10,442 bases of DNA from Deltaproteobacteria bacterium (GTDB taxonomy: Bacteria > Desulfobacterota > DSM-4660 > Desulfatiglandales > HGW-15): contig CP070840.1 in the NCBI GenBank assembly GCA_020342025.1, forward strand, positions 3,882,150 to 3,892,591, in the 5' to 3' direction. The translations under genes were made by a program, and so were the position numbers. Of this stretch, positions 1-6,569 are shown piece by piece. The notes below the pieces were generated by a model. The model was not told the DNA's origin. It did no database searches and worked only from the letters and a program-made list of their open reading frames with translations. The number at the start of each line of letters is the position of its first letter. Within the stretch, counting starts at the first letter, position 1.

Positions 1-198
1 CTGCTGCTTATCCATGAAGTCTTCGGACTTGAAATCCAGAACTTCACCGGCGATTTGGGCGGGGAATTGAGATACATCGAACTTGGTTATGGGGCCTATG
101 CCAGACTTACCGGCGCACACCATCTCCCAGTTTTTCTCAATACCGATACCAAGAGGACTCACCATTCCCAGCCCTGTAACTACGACCCTCCTACTCAT
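1..198 (-). CDS. fabF: 3-oxoacyl-[acyl-carrier-protein] synthase II (FabF), N-terminal 66 residues only
   Basis: FabF condenses malonyl-ACP with a growing acyl-ACP, the elongating step of type II fatty acid synthesis in the cytoplasm. Only the first 66 codons are visible; the gene runs off the left window edge before the catalytic Cys-His-His residues. The start M-S-R-R-V-V-V-T-G-L-G-M-V-S-P-L-G is the classic beta-ketoacyl synthase N-terminus, followed by W-E-M-V-C-A-G-K-S-G-I-G-P-I and an F-P-A-Q-I-A-G-E-V segment typical of FabF. An AAGGAG ribosome binding site at 208-213 sits 9 bases before the ATG. It follows acpP by 53 bases, the usual acpP-fabF order, so it is probably the next gene of the same operon. 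FabF is preferred over FabB because of the acpP linkage and the N-terminal wording. Confidence 0.93.
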   Translation of the reverse strand, partial: MSRRVVVTGLGMVSPLGIGIEKNWEMVCAGKSGIGPITKFDVSQFPAQIAGEVLDFKSEDFMDKQQ

Positions 199-251
199 TT
201 CACCTTACTCCTTTTTCCAATGGGGCCTTCGCTGCCATGGCCTTGGAATTA

Positions 252-1052
<801 letters not shown>

Positions 1053-1799
1053 TCACATGAACATTCCACCATTCACATGAACGGTCTGCCCTGTAATGTA
1101 GCCGGCGGAAGGGGAACACAGCCAGTAAACCGCCTCGGCCACATCCTCAGGTCGCCCTGCTCTGCCCAAAGGAATCTGCCGCAGAAATGATTCTCTCACT
1201 TTGTCAGTCAGGGACGCGGTCATTTCTGTGTCTATAAAACCGGGCGCCACCGCATTCACAGTGATTCCCCTTGCAGCCACCTCCCGGGCAACTGTCTTGG
1301 TAAATCCTATTATTCCAGCCTTGGAAGCAGCATAGTTGGCTTGCCCCACATTGCCGATTCGTCCCACCACAGACGCTATGTTGACGATACGGCCACCTCT
1401 TTGCTTGATCATCGGCCGGATGACGGCATGGGTACAGTTAAAAACGCTCTTTAGATTAACCCGCATCACCGCATCCCAATCATCCTCAGACATCCTCATC
1501 AATAGGGTATCTCTTGTGATCCCCGCATTATTCACCAGCACGTCCACCTTCTCAAACCTGGAAAGGATGTCTTGAAATAGAACATCCACATCCTGGTACC
1601 TGGAAACATCCAATTTGTGACTTTCAGCCTCAACGCCCCGTTCTTTTATCAAATTTAGCGTATCTTCGGCTGCCGATTCGTCAGGATCATAGTGTACAAT
1701 AACGATCTTGGCCTTTTCTTCGGCAAATCTTAGGGCCACTGCTCGTCCAATGCCTCTGGATCCCCCGGTGATAGCCACGACCCTTCCCGAATTATCCAT
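1053..1799 (-). CDS. fabG: 3-oxoacyl-[acyl-carrier-protein] reductase FabG
   Basis: FabG performs the NADPH-dependent reduction of 3-oxoacyl-ACP to 3-hydroxyacyl-ACP in fatty acid elongation. The 248-residue protein is a classical short-chain dehydrogenase: the nucleotide-binding motif T-G-G-S-R-G-I-G spans residues 11-18, N-N-A-G is at 90-93, and the catalytic tetrad is Asn115, Ser143, Tyr156 and Lys160 (Y-A-A-S-K). The P-G-F-I-D-T-E-M-T segment and the C-terminal G-Q-T-V-H-V-N-G-G-M are FabG-like. A ribosome binding site AAGGAG at 1804-1809 lies 4 bases before the ATG. It sits between rpmF and acpP as in the conserved fab cluster. The strand-2 end reads H-Y-D-P-D-E rather than the N-A-R seen in many FabG proteins, so cofactor preference is not certain. 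Another SDR function is possible, but the gene context makes FabG most likely. Confidence 0.93.
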   Translation of the reverse strand: MDNSGRVVAITGGSRGIGRAVALRFAEEKAKIVIVHYDPDESAAEDTLNLIKERGVEAESHKLDVSRYQDVDVLFQDILSRFEKVDVLVNNAGITRDTLLMRMSEDDWDAVMRVNLKSVFNCTHAVIRPMIKQRGGRIVNIASVVGRIGNVGQANYAASKAGIIGFTKTVAREVAARGITVNAVAPGFIDTEMTASLTDKVRESFLRQIPLGRAGRPEDVAEAVYWLCSPSAGYITGQTVHVNGGMFM

Positions 1800-1807
1800 G
1801 CTTCTCC

Positions 1808-1900
1808 TTAAGTCTTTTCAATTGCCGTTTCTCGTCCCGACTCTGAGATTGTATCGAGCGCACCCTGAATAGGTAATCTCACAGAACTTTCCCGCCCCAT
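1808..1900 (-). other. Possible 30-codon leader ORF filling the rpmF-fabG gap
   Basis: A small open frame starts with ATG at 1900 and ends in TAA at 1808-1810. It has a GGAGG sequence at 1903-1907, but only 2 bases from the ATG, which is too close for efficient initiation. Its stop codon overlaps the fabG ribosome binding site, an arrangement that could couple translation of the two. I recognise no family. It may simply be chance, so it is given as a candidate only. Confidence 0.2.
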
Positions 1901-1907
1901 GGCCTCC

Positions 1908-1923
1908 AGGGGAATGCTCCCCT
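1908..1923 (-). other. Hairpin directly at the rpmF stop codon
   Basis: AGGGGA and TCCCCT form a perfect 6-bp stem with a GCAT loop, starting at the last base of the rpmF stop codon. On the minus strand it is followed by G-rich sequence rather than a T run, so it is not a standard intrinsic terminator. It could stabilise the 3' end of a yceD-rpmF transcript or mark a processing site. A second possible stem, 1844-1850 with 1875-1881 (TGAGATT/AATCTCA), lies further into the rpmF-fabG gap. Confidence 0.45.
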
Positions 1924-2105
1924 TAGGTCTCCTCTGTCTTGACGATGGTCTTGCCCTTATAAGAGCCACAGTGGGGGCAAACGTGATGGGGCAATACGGG
2001 TTCATGGCACTGGGGACAAAGAGATATGTTGGGCATCTTGACATGGTCATGAGATCGCCGCATGTCTCGTCTTGATCTGGATTTCTTCTTTTTTGGTACA
2101 GCCAT
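1923..2105 (-). CDS. rpmF: 50S ribosomal protein L32
   Basis: A 60-residue basic protein of the large ribosomal subunit. The start [14 protein letters not shown] is the standard L32 N-terminus. Two cysteine pairs, C30-P-Q-C33 and C43-P-H-C46, form a CxxC-x9-CxxC zinc knuckle, so this is the zinc-binding form of L32. It begins 9 bases after the yceD stop codon, and the upstream ribosome binding site is poor (GGGA very close to the ATG), so translation is probably coupled to yceD. The yceD-rpmF pair followed by fatty acid genes is a widely conserved arrangement linking ribosome and membrane synthesis. Confidence 0.97.
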   Translation of the reverse strand: MAVPKKKKSRSRRDMRRSHDHVKMPNISLCPQCHEPVLPHHVCPHCGSYKGKTIVKTEET

Positions 2106-2114
2106 ATCCCGAGT

Positions 2115-2648
2115 CTATTCTCCTTCTATTTTCAGATTTTGGAGCTTCAAGAAAGCAGGATGCCCTTGCTCCCGGTGACACCGACAATTCCCTGCATTTA
2201 AATTGCTACCACAGGTGGGACATAGTCCCAGACAATTCTTACTGCAAAGGGACTTCATGGGCAGGGATAAATAGATCTGTTCTCGAATGATCTCATCCAA
2301 CTCAATCTCCTCCCCTCTGATGAAATCCACCTCCAGATCCTTTTCTGCCAATTCGATTTCTGTGTCATCCTGCTCTGGCAACGGGAGAGCAAGGTACGCC
2401 CTAAAAGTGGTTCTCAATTCCCGATGATACGCCTCAAGGCATCTGTCACACGCAATCTGGAGTCCACCGCGCAACTCGCCATCAAGTACGTATTTATCTC
2501 CGGCTTTATAAATCTCCAGGTTAACCTGAAAGGGGGCATCTAATCCTAAGATTTGATCCTTCTGGAGCTCAGAACGCCACCAATCCTCTGCCAGAACGAA
2601 CTGAAAACGGCGGGCCCCCTCAGGAATGGTTCTCAAGTCAACAATCAT
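2115..2648 (-). CDS. yceD: YceD/DUF177 family protein (23S rRNA accumulation protein)
   Basis: A 177-residue member of the YceD/DUF177 family, which is linked to 23S rRNA accumulation and nearly always encoded just before rpmF. Visible signatures are a first C-D-R-C pair at residues 67-70, an acidic linker (about residues 94-118), and the family block S-L-C-S-K-N-C-L-G-L-C-P-T-C-G with cysteines at 135, 139, 143 and 146, plus a C-R-C at 155-157. The cysteine set suggests metal binding. I chose the ATG at 2648 (M-I-V-D-L-R). An in-frame TTG at 2657 gives three extra residues, but the AGG that could serve as ribosome binding site is only 2 bases from it, against about 10 bases from the ATG. This is the first gene of the operon, about 55 bases after the predicted transcription start. 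Confidence 0.9.
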   Translation of the reverse strand: MIVDLRTIPEGARRFQFVLAEDWWRSELQKDQILGLDAPFQVNLEIYKAGDKYVLDGELRGGLQIACDRCLEAYHRELRTTFRAYLALPLPEQDDTEIELAEKDLEVDFIRGEEIELDEIIREQIYLSLPMKSLCSKNCLGLCPTCGSNLNAGNCRCHREQGHPAFLKLQNLKIEGE

Positions 2649-2710
2649 GGGGAACAAACCTATTAAAGAACAATCAATTTAAATCTTACTAAAGATAAAT
2701 TAAACTAACA

Positions 2711-2738
2711 AGTATATATTCCATATCTATTTTGTCAA
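2711..2738 (-). promoter_or_regulatory. Sigma-70 promoter for the yceD-rpmF-fab operon
   Basis: On the minus strand there is a perfect -35 box TTGACA (2738-2733), a 16-base spacer, and a -10 box TATACT (2716-2711), five of six matches to consensus. Predicted transcription start is near 2704, giving a short leader before the yceD ATG at 2648. The surroundings are strongly AT-rich. This is the best promoter in the window. Confidence 0.8.
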
Positions 2739-2822
2739 GAAATTAATTGACGCCCCTCCGGCCAAATCCACCGCATAAAATCTTCTCCAAGCCACAAGGA
2801 TGTCAGATTTTCCCTTTTTTTA

Positions 2823-2850
2823 TTGACACTTACAGCACCATACTTATATA
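2823..2850 (+). promoter_or_regulatory. Probable sigma-70 promoter for the divergent 352-aa gene
   Basis: A perfect TTGACA at 2823-2828 is followed after 16 bases by TATATA (2845-2850), or after 18 bases by another TATATA (2847-2852). Transcription would start around 2857-2860, leaving a leader of about 105 bases before the ATG at 2963. Its -35 box lies about 85 bases from the -35 box of the oppositely directed fab promoter. Confidence 0.6.
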
Positions 2851-2890
2851 TACTATAAAAAATTTCAGGCTTCATAACGCCTAACAAGGC

Positions 2891-2923
2891 AGGAATTATC
2901 CGCCTCGCGAACCGGATAATCCT
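2891..2923 (+). other. Hairpin in the leader of the 352-aa gene
   Basis: AGG-ATTATCCG (2891-2893 and 2895-2902) pairs with CGGATAAT-CCT (2913-2923), giving 11 base pairs with one bulged A at 2894 and a 10-base loop. It lies between the predicted transcription start and the ATG at 2963 and has no T run after it. It could be a protein-binding inverted repeat or an RNA leader structure. Confidence 0.5.
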
Positions 2924-2962
2924 CCCCAACGAGACCGTCCATTCTGCTCGAGATCTGGATCT

Positions 2963-4021
2963 ATGTGGATATACAGGGAAAGACTCAATTACTATGAAAA
3001 ATTGCGGCGTTCTCTCTATGAAATCTTGAGAGACGCCCTGGAAATGAGATTAACGAAGATCTCTCTCATTGACTCCTTCTATAACCACTTAAAAAGCGGG
3101 GTAGAATACAGTTTCCCGGACAAAAGCGAACTCAAGCCCAAATCGAAAAAGATGGAGAAGGAGTCGGAGCTGTATAATAGCTTCATTGTCATCTTTTGCG
3201 AAGGGACAATCAGCCCCGAGTTGAGAAATTATATCCGCTTCTTTCCTGAAAACAGGGTGGTCAAGAAAAACGTGGAATACTTGGCCAATTTCTCCTTGTA
3301 CAAAAATTTCAATCAAAATCTGAGATATTTTGACAAACCTCGTTTTCTGGACTTCATTCAAGACCTCCTAAACGTGGACTATGCCCTGCTCATTCAACAA
3401 GACCCTTCGGTAAAGAAGAAGAACAGATACGCCCTCACTCACTTTCACGTCAAAATTGACTGGCCCATTGCGGATGCAGCCGAGGATCTCGCCAAATGGC
3501 TCAGATATATTCAGAACAATCTGTACGAGAACGGGGAAGAGGGGGCCCGCATTCTCCAGAACAAACTTTTTGAATATTATGGTTGCCATCATAGTGTGGG
3601 GGGGAGACGAACGGCCGGCCTTGTTGCCTCGCAGCTCTTGAGGAAACTGGATCTTATCTCCACCGTATTCGTTTCCTCAGCGGAATCCCGTTCCATGATC
3701 AAATACTCGGAAAGAGGGGTCTCAAGGTTCTTCCTCATCAAGCTCACAGATGAAGAGATTTCAGCCCTCGCCCAAAGAGAGGCTATGGATTCAGAGACCT
3801 TCAAATCTGCCTATCTCTATCCTGCTGTGGATTATTATGTGGGAATTTCGGAAGCGGTGTATGGGTATACGCCTTATTCAAAGCCACCGGAAGACGGCAA
3901 AATCAGGGAACTCCAACCCGCCTATAATTGGGTGAAGCTCAGGGATGAATTCCTTCACCCAAAAGGCGAATCATTTGAGATAAGGCCCATCAACTACAGC
4001 TGGGTCTACACGACAGAATAG
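2963..4021 (+). CDS. Uncharacterised 352-residue protein
   Basis: I do not recognise this family. The protein appears cytoplasmic: there is no signal peptide or membrane segment, and it is rich in charged and aromatic residues. The N-terminal 35 residues look helical (Y-R-E-R-L-N-Y-Y-E-K-L-R-R-S-L-Y-E-I), followed by a lysine-rich stretch around residues 55-68. Mid-protein features are T-H-F-H-V-K-I-D-W-P (about 159-168) and a conspicuous Y-Y-G-C-H-H-S-V-G-G-R-R-T-A-G-L (about 205-220), whose Cys, His and Arg residues could be functional. The C-terminal third is rich in Tyr, Trp and Pro. The upstream frame is closed at 2882 and holds no GTG, TTG or CTG, so the ATG at 2963 is the only likely start. 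However, there is no good ribosome binding site, only a weak GGA. Its full-length open frame and possible own promoter support a real gene. Confidence 0.8.
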   Translation: MWIYRERLNYYEKLRRSLYEILRDALEMRLTKISLIDSFYNHLKSGVEYSFPDKSELKPKSKKMEKESELYNSFIVIFCEGTISPELRNYIRFFPENRVVKKNVEYLANFSLYKNFNQNLRYFDKPRFLDFIQDLLNVDYALLIQQDPSVKKKNRYALTHFHVKIDWPIADAAEDLAKWLRYIQNNLYENGEEGARILQNKLFEYYGCHHSVGGRRTAGLVASQLLRKLDLISTVFVSSAESRSMIKYSERGVSRFFLIKLTDEEISALAQREAMDSETFKSAYLYPAVDYYVGISEAVYGYTPYSKPPEDGKIRELQPAYNWVKLRDEFLHPKGESFEIRPINYSWVYTTE

Positions 4022-4105
4022 CGGTCAAAGACTCTAGACCTTTTCCGGGGCTGGAAGGGTGGTATACCGGAATAGCGGGCTAATTTGAAAAAAATAAAGC
4101 ATGAT

Positions 4106-4123
4106 GTTCTGCATCGCCAGAAC
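4106..4123. terminator. Possible bidirectional terminator between convergent genes
   Basis: GTTCTG (4106-4111) and CAGAAC (4118-4123) form a perfect 6-bp stem with a 6-base loop, in the 140-base gap between two genes that face each other. On the minus strand a T-rich run (TTTATTTTTTT) begins about 7 bases after the stem; on the plus strand the following bases are AT-rich without a solid T tract. The spacing is not ideal, so this is only a plausible weak terminator. Confidence 0.35.
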
Positions 4124-4161
4124 CTAATATTCTATTATTTCTAGGCGAGGACAACTAGAAC

Positions 4162-4413
4162 CTATTGCTTCCCCAGCCTCTCCAGAACCCTTTCCACAAA
4201 CCACAGGTCGAGGGTACGGTGCCACTTCAGCAAATAGACCCTCCCATCATCAGCCAGCACCTTGAAATAATCATGCTCAACGCCATACCATTTGTCGATG
4301 GTGTTTTTCACCTCCAATTTCTCTTCATCCAGGACGAAATAGAGCGGCCTTTCGTTCGCCTTGTAGCCTGAGTAAGCCACCACCTCAATTTTCTTGGGAA
4401 ATTCCATGGACAT
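4162..4413 (-). CDS. Small uncharacterised protein (83 aa)
   Basis: A likely real small gene encoding a soluble 83-residue protein that starts M-S-M-E-F-P-K-K-I-E-V-V-A-Y. It alternates predicted beta strands (I-E-V-V-A-Y-S-G; P-L-Y-F-V-L-D) with a central I-D-K-W-Y-G-V-E-H-D-Y-F-K-V-L segment, then G-R-V-Y-L-L-K-W-H and a C-terminal helix ending E-R-L-G-K-Q. I cannot name the family. The open frame continues upstream to 4575, but those 54 codons overlap the start of gltX and read as low-complexity spill-over. The ATG at 4413 fits a predicted promoter whose start point would be near 4446. A second ATG at 4407 is possible, and neither has a clear ribosome binding site. It is divergent from gltX and convergent with the 352-aa gene. 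Confidence 0.65.
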   Translation of the reverse strand: MSMEFPKKIEVVAYSGYKANERPLYFVLDEEKLEVKNTIDKWYGVEHDYFKVLADDGRVYLLKWHRTLDLWFVERVLERLGKQ

Positions 4414-4431
4414 AAAGAACTTTCGAAATTG

Positions 4432-4460
4432 TTTACTCCACTGTGACTGCCCAGTATAGA
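4432..4460 (+). promoter_or_regulatory. Weak candidate promoter for gltX
   Basis: TTTACT (4432-4437), a 17-base spacer, then TATAGA (4455-4460); each box matches four of six consensus bases. It would give a leader of roughly 105 bases before the gltX ATG. It shares its TATA core with the opposite-strand promoter of the 83-aa gene, so the two would compete. Confidence 0.3.
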
Positions 4461-4481
4461 GAATTGACCTGAAAGGCACAA
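4453..4481 (-). promoter_or_regulatory. Candidate promoter for the 83-aa gene
   Basis: Minus strand TTGTGC (4481-4476), a 17-base spacer, then TATACT (4458-4453). The -10 box has five of six consensus bases and the -35 box only three. The start point would be near 4446, leaving about 33 bases before the ATG at 4413. The -10 box overlaps a candidate plus-strand promoter for gltX. Confidence 0.45.
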
Positions 4482-4573
4482 GGGGTGAGCCGGTGTACTT
4501 GTTTCCCCTCTTGCCCTGTGCTAAACTCCATCGATTATTTGTCCCATGTATCTGTGGAGGCCATTTCCTGTCC

Positions 4574-5992
4574 ATGTCACAAGAAACCGTCGTTACCCGC
4601 TTCCCACCAAGCCCTACGGGCTATCTCCATATTGGAGGCGCCAGAACCGCCCTTTTCAACTGGCTCTTTGCCAGGCAGAGAGGGGGTAAATTCATTGTCA
4701 GAATCGAAGACACGGATAAGGCCAGGTCCACCGATGAAGCCACCAGAGGGATCCTTGAATCCCTGCAGTGGCTCGGTCTTGACTGGGACGAAGGGCCCTA
4801 TTTCCAGTCACAAAGACACCTTATTTACGAGCAATTCATTGAACGGCTCTTGTCCTCTGGTAAGGCCTACTACTGCCACTGCACCCCAGAAGAACTGGAC
4901 AGAAAGCGTGACGTGGCAAAGTCCAAAGGGCTCAAACCCAGATATGACGGTAAATGCCGGGAACTGGGGCTCGGCCCAGCACCCGGTTCGGTGGTGAGAC
5001 TAAAATCCCTCCCAACAGGAAGCACCAGTTTCAAAGACCTGGTCAAAGGCCCCATCAGCTTTAAAAACGACGAGCTTGACGATCTCATCCTGAGGCGCTC
5101 AGACGGGAGTCCCACCTATCACATGGCCGTCGTGGCCGATGATGTGGCGATGGGAGTCACCCATGTGATCAGGGGAGACGACCATGTAAACAACACCCCG
5201 CGTCAAATGCAGATCTATCAAGCGCTCGGTGAGACCGTACCCCAATACGCCCATGTTCCCATGATCCTGGGACAAGACAAAACAAGACTGAGCAAACGCC
5301 ATGGAGCCACTTCCGTGCTTGCATATAGGGATATGGGCTATCTCGCCCAAGCCCTTCTAAACGCACTGGCCAGGCTGGGCTGGTCATATGGAGATCAGGA
5401 GAAGTTTACTATTGAGGAGCTCATTGCGAAGTTTTCCCTGGAAAATGTGGGTAAATCGGCTGGTATTTTCAATGCGGAGAAGCTGCTTGATCTGAATGCC
5501 CAGTATATCAGGGAATCTAAAAGCCCAGATTTGGCGATGGCGTTGATCCCCTTCTTGGAGAAATTGGGGCACAAGGACGTGGATGAGCAAAAGGTTTTTC
5601 AGGCCGTGGAGACCCTCAAGATGCGAAGCAGAACCCTTGTTGAGATGGCGGAAGGTGCAAGCTTTTACTTCCAGGATGATATAGCCTATGAAGAGAAGGG
5701 GGATAAGAAATTCCTGAAAACAAGCGTCATGAAACTTTTGGAGGAAATCAAAGAACGGCTTGAAAAAACAGACGATTTTACCCAAAAGGGGCTGGAAACT
5801 CTTTTCTTGGGCTTTCTTGAGGAGCAACAGATTAAACTGGGAAAGATCGCCCAGCCGCTGAGGGTCGCCCTCACCGGGAAGACAGCAAGTCCGGGCCTTT
5901 TTGAGGTCATGGAGGTCCTTGGAAAAGAGAAGGTCTTAAAAAGACTGACAGATGCCATCTCCCATATCAAAGAAAAGCCAAGGGCGGAATAA
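4574..5992 (+). CDS. gltX: Glutamyl-tRNA synthetase
   Basis: GluRS attaches glutamate to its tRNA in the cytoplasm (class I aminoacyl-tRNA synthetase). From the ATG at 4574 the protein is 472 residues, the usual bacterial length. The signature F-P-P-S-P-T-G-Y-L-H-I-G-G-A-R-T-A-L at residues 10-27 is the HIGH region, and K-T-R-L-S-K-R-H-G at about 236-244 is the KMSKS loop. C101-H-C103 and C128 match three ligands of the zinc site known from E. coli GluRS, while the fourth position, usually His, is Glu130. The C-terminal anticodon-binding region (from about residue 330) is complete. The frame is open 27 codons further upstream, but those residues are not GluRS-like. GGAGG at 4556-4560 is 13 bases from the chosen ATG, a little long. 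The terB-like gene follows after 25 bases. A discriminating GluRS could also charge tRNA-Gln in organisms that use the transamidation route. Confidence 0.96.
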   Translation: MSQETVVTRFPPSPTGYLHIGGARTALFNWLFARQRGGKFIVRIEDTDKARSTDEATRGILESLQWLGLDWDEGPYFQSQRHLIYEQFIERLLSSGKAYYCHCTPEELDRKRDVAKSKGLKPRYDGKCRELGLGPAPGSVVRLKSLPTGSTSFKDLVKGPISFKNDELDDLILRRSDGSPTYHMAVVADDVAMGVTHVIRGDDHVNNTPRQMQIYQALGETVPQYAHVPMILGQDKTRLSKRHGATSVLAYRDMGYLAQALLNALARLGWSYGDQEKFTIEELIAKFSLENVGKSAGIFNAEKLLDLNAQYIRESKSPDLAMALIPFLEKLGHKDVDEQKVFQAVETLKMRSRTLVEMAEGASFYFQDDIAYEEKGDKKFLKTSVMKLLEEIKERLEKTDDFTQKGLETLFLGFLEEQQIKLGKIAQPLRVALTGKTASPGLFEVMEVLGKEKVLKRLTDAISHIKEKPRAE

Positions 5993-6017
5993 CGAATAAC
6001 ATAAAGAAGCTAAAAAA

Positions 6018-6515
6018 ATGATCGATCTGGTAAAAAGATTTTTTGGCAAAACCCCGAAGGGTAAAGGGGATCAGGACGAAGACCCATCTCATGACATTCG
6101 CATAGCCACCTGCGCCCTCTTGCTTGAGATGGCCAGTATAGATGGTGAGTTCAGTGTGGCAGAACGAAAGAGTATAGTTGCCAGACTCAAAAAGGACTAT
6201 CAGTTGTCCGGTGCCTATGCTGAGGAACTCATCAAGGCCTCGAATGAAGAATTGCGCGGGAGTGTAGACCTTTGGCGGTTCACGAACCTTATTAACCGCA
6301 ATTATTCCATTGGGGAGAAAATTCGGATTATCGAAACGGTCTGGGAAATTGCATATACGGACGGGAAACTGGATAAGTATGAAGATTATCTCTTGCACAA
6401 ATTGGCCAAGCTGCTACATCTCACCCACAAACAACTCATTGATGCCAAATTGAGGGTGATCCGTGGTGAAACTTTCCCCTCTTCCCCTCCTGAGGGCGGA
6501 AAGGGAGGTTTTTAG
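6018..6515 (+). CDS. TerB-like (tellurite resistance TerB family) protein
   Basis: A 165-residue soluble all-helical protein of the TerB type. It contains the two-fold repeated acidic motif characteristic of the family: M-A-S-I-D-G-E-F-S-V-A-E-R at residues 38-50 and I-A-Y-T-D-G-K-L-D-K-Y-E-D at 111-123, each followed by a helix. TerB domains bind metal ions, and family members occur in stress-response and co-chaperone-like proteins; a tellurite role here is not implied. It starts 25 bases after the gltX stop codon with only a weak AAGAAG upstream, so it is probably expressed from the gltX transcript. The last 12 residues (P-S-S-P-P-E-G-G-K-G-G-F) are encoded by a sequence that looks like a terminator hairpin, suggesting the natural C-terminus may once have been shorter. 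Confidence 0.85.
   Translation: MIDLVKRFFGKTPKGKGDQDEDPSHDIRIATCALLLEMASIDGEFSVAERKSIVARLKKDYQLSGAYAEELIKASNEELRGSVDLWRFTNLINRNYSIGEKIRIIETVWEIAYTDGKLDKYEDYLLHKLAKLLHLTHKQLIDAKLRVIRGETFPSSPPEGGKGGF
6486..6513 (+). terminator. Possible intrinsic terminator overlapping the end of the TerB-like gene
   Basis: CCTCC (6486-6490) pairs with GGAGG (6504-6508), directly followed by five T residues (6509-6513). The T run includes the first base of the TAG stop codon. The stem is short and the 13-base loop long, though pyrimidine-rich sequence upstream (CCTC, TTCC) allows alternative pairings with the purine-rich arm. It would end the gltX-terB transcript before the convergent selenoprotein gene. Confidence 0.4.
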
Positions 6516-6546
6516 CGGTAGCTATAAGCACACTAGAGATCTTGAA

Positions 6547-6568
6547 GGCAAATCACCGACGGTGAGCC
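6547..6568 (-). promoter_or_regulatory. SECIS-like element for selenocysteine 69
   Basis: After the UGA at 6579-6581 the mRNA can form TCACC (6565-6561) with GGTGA (6557-6553) around the loop GUC, extended by GGC (6568-6566) with GCC (6549-6547) past a UUU bulge. The loop is again 18 bases from the UGA. The stem lies entirely beyond the terminal UGA (6570-6572), so it is not shaped by coding needs. The bulge is on the 3' side, unlike the 5'-side bulged U of fdhF, and the loop is small. Confidence 0.65.
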
Positions 6569-6569
6569 A

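Noticed and set aside
1908..1923. Intrinsic terminator after rpmF
   Set aside because: The hairpin is perfect but followed by G-rich sequence rather than T residues, so it is listed only as a hairpin.
2735..2929. 64-codon minus-strand open frame upstream of yceD
   Set aside because: It runs through the promoter of the fab operon and through the divergent promoter region; no domain or ribosome binding site supports it.
2876..2950. Integron attC-like site (GCCTAACAAGG)
   Set aside because: The R-box-like GCCTAAC has no matching partner GTTRRRY box at a suitable distance and no integrase or cassette array is present; the nearby hairpin is explained separately.
4493..4573. 27-codon upstream extension of gltX
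   Set aside because: The extra residues do not resemble any GluRS N-terminus; the ATG at 4574 gives the standard length and places the P-S-P-T-G-x-x-H-I-G motif normally.
4414..4575. Upstream part of the open frame of the 83-aa gene
   Set aside because: It overlaps the gltX start and its predicted promoter region, and its composition does not look like the rest of the protein.
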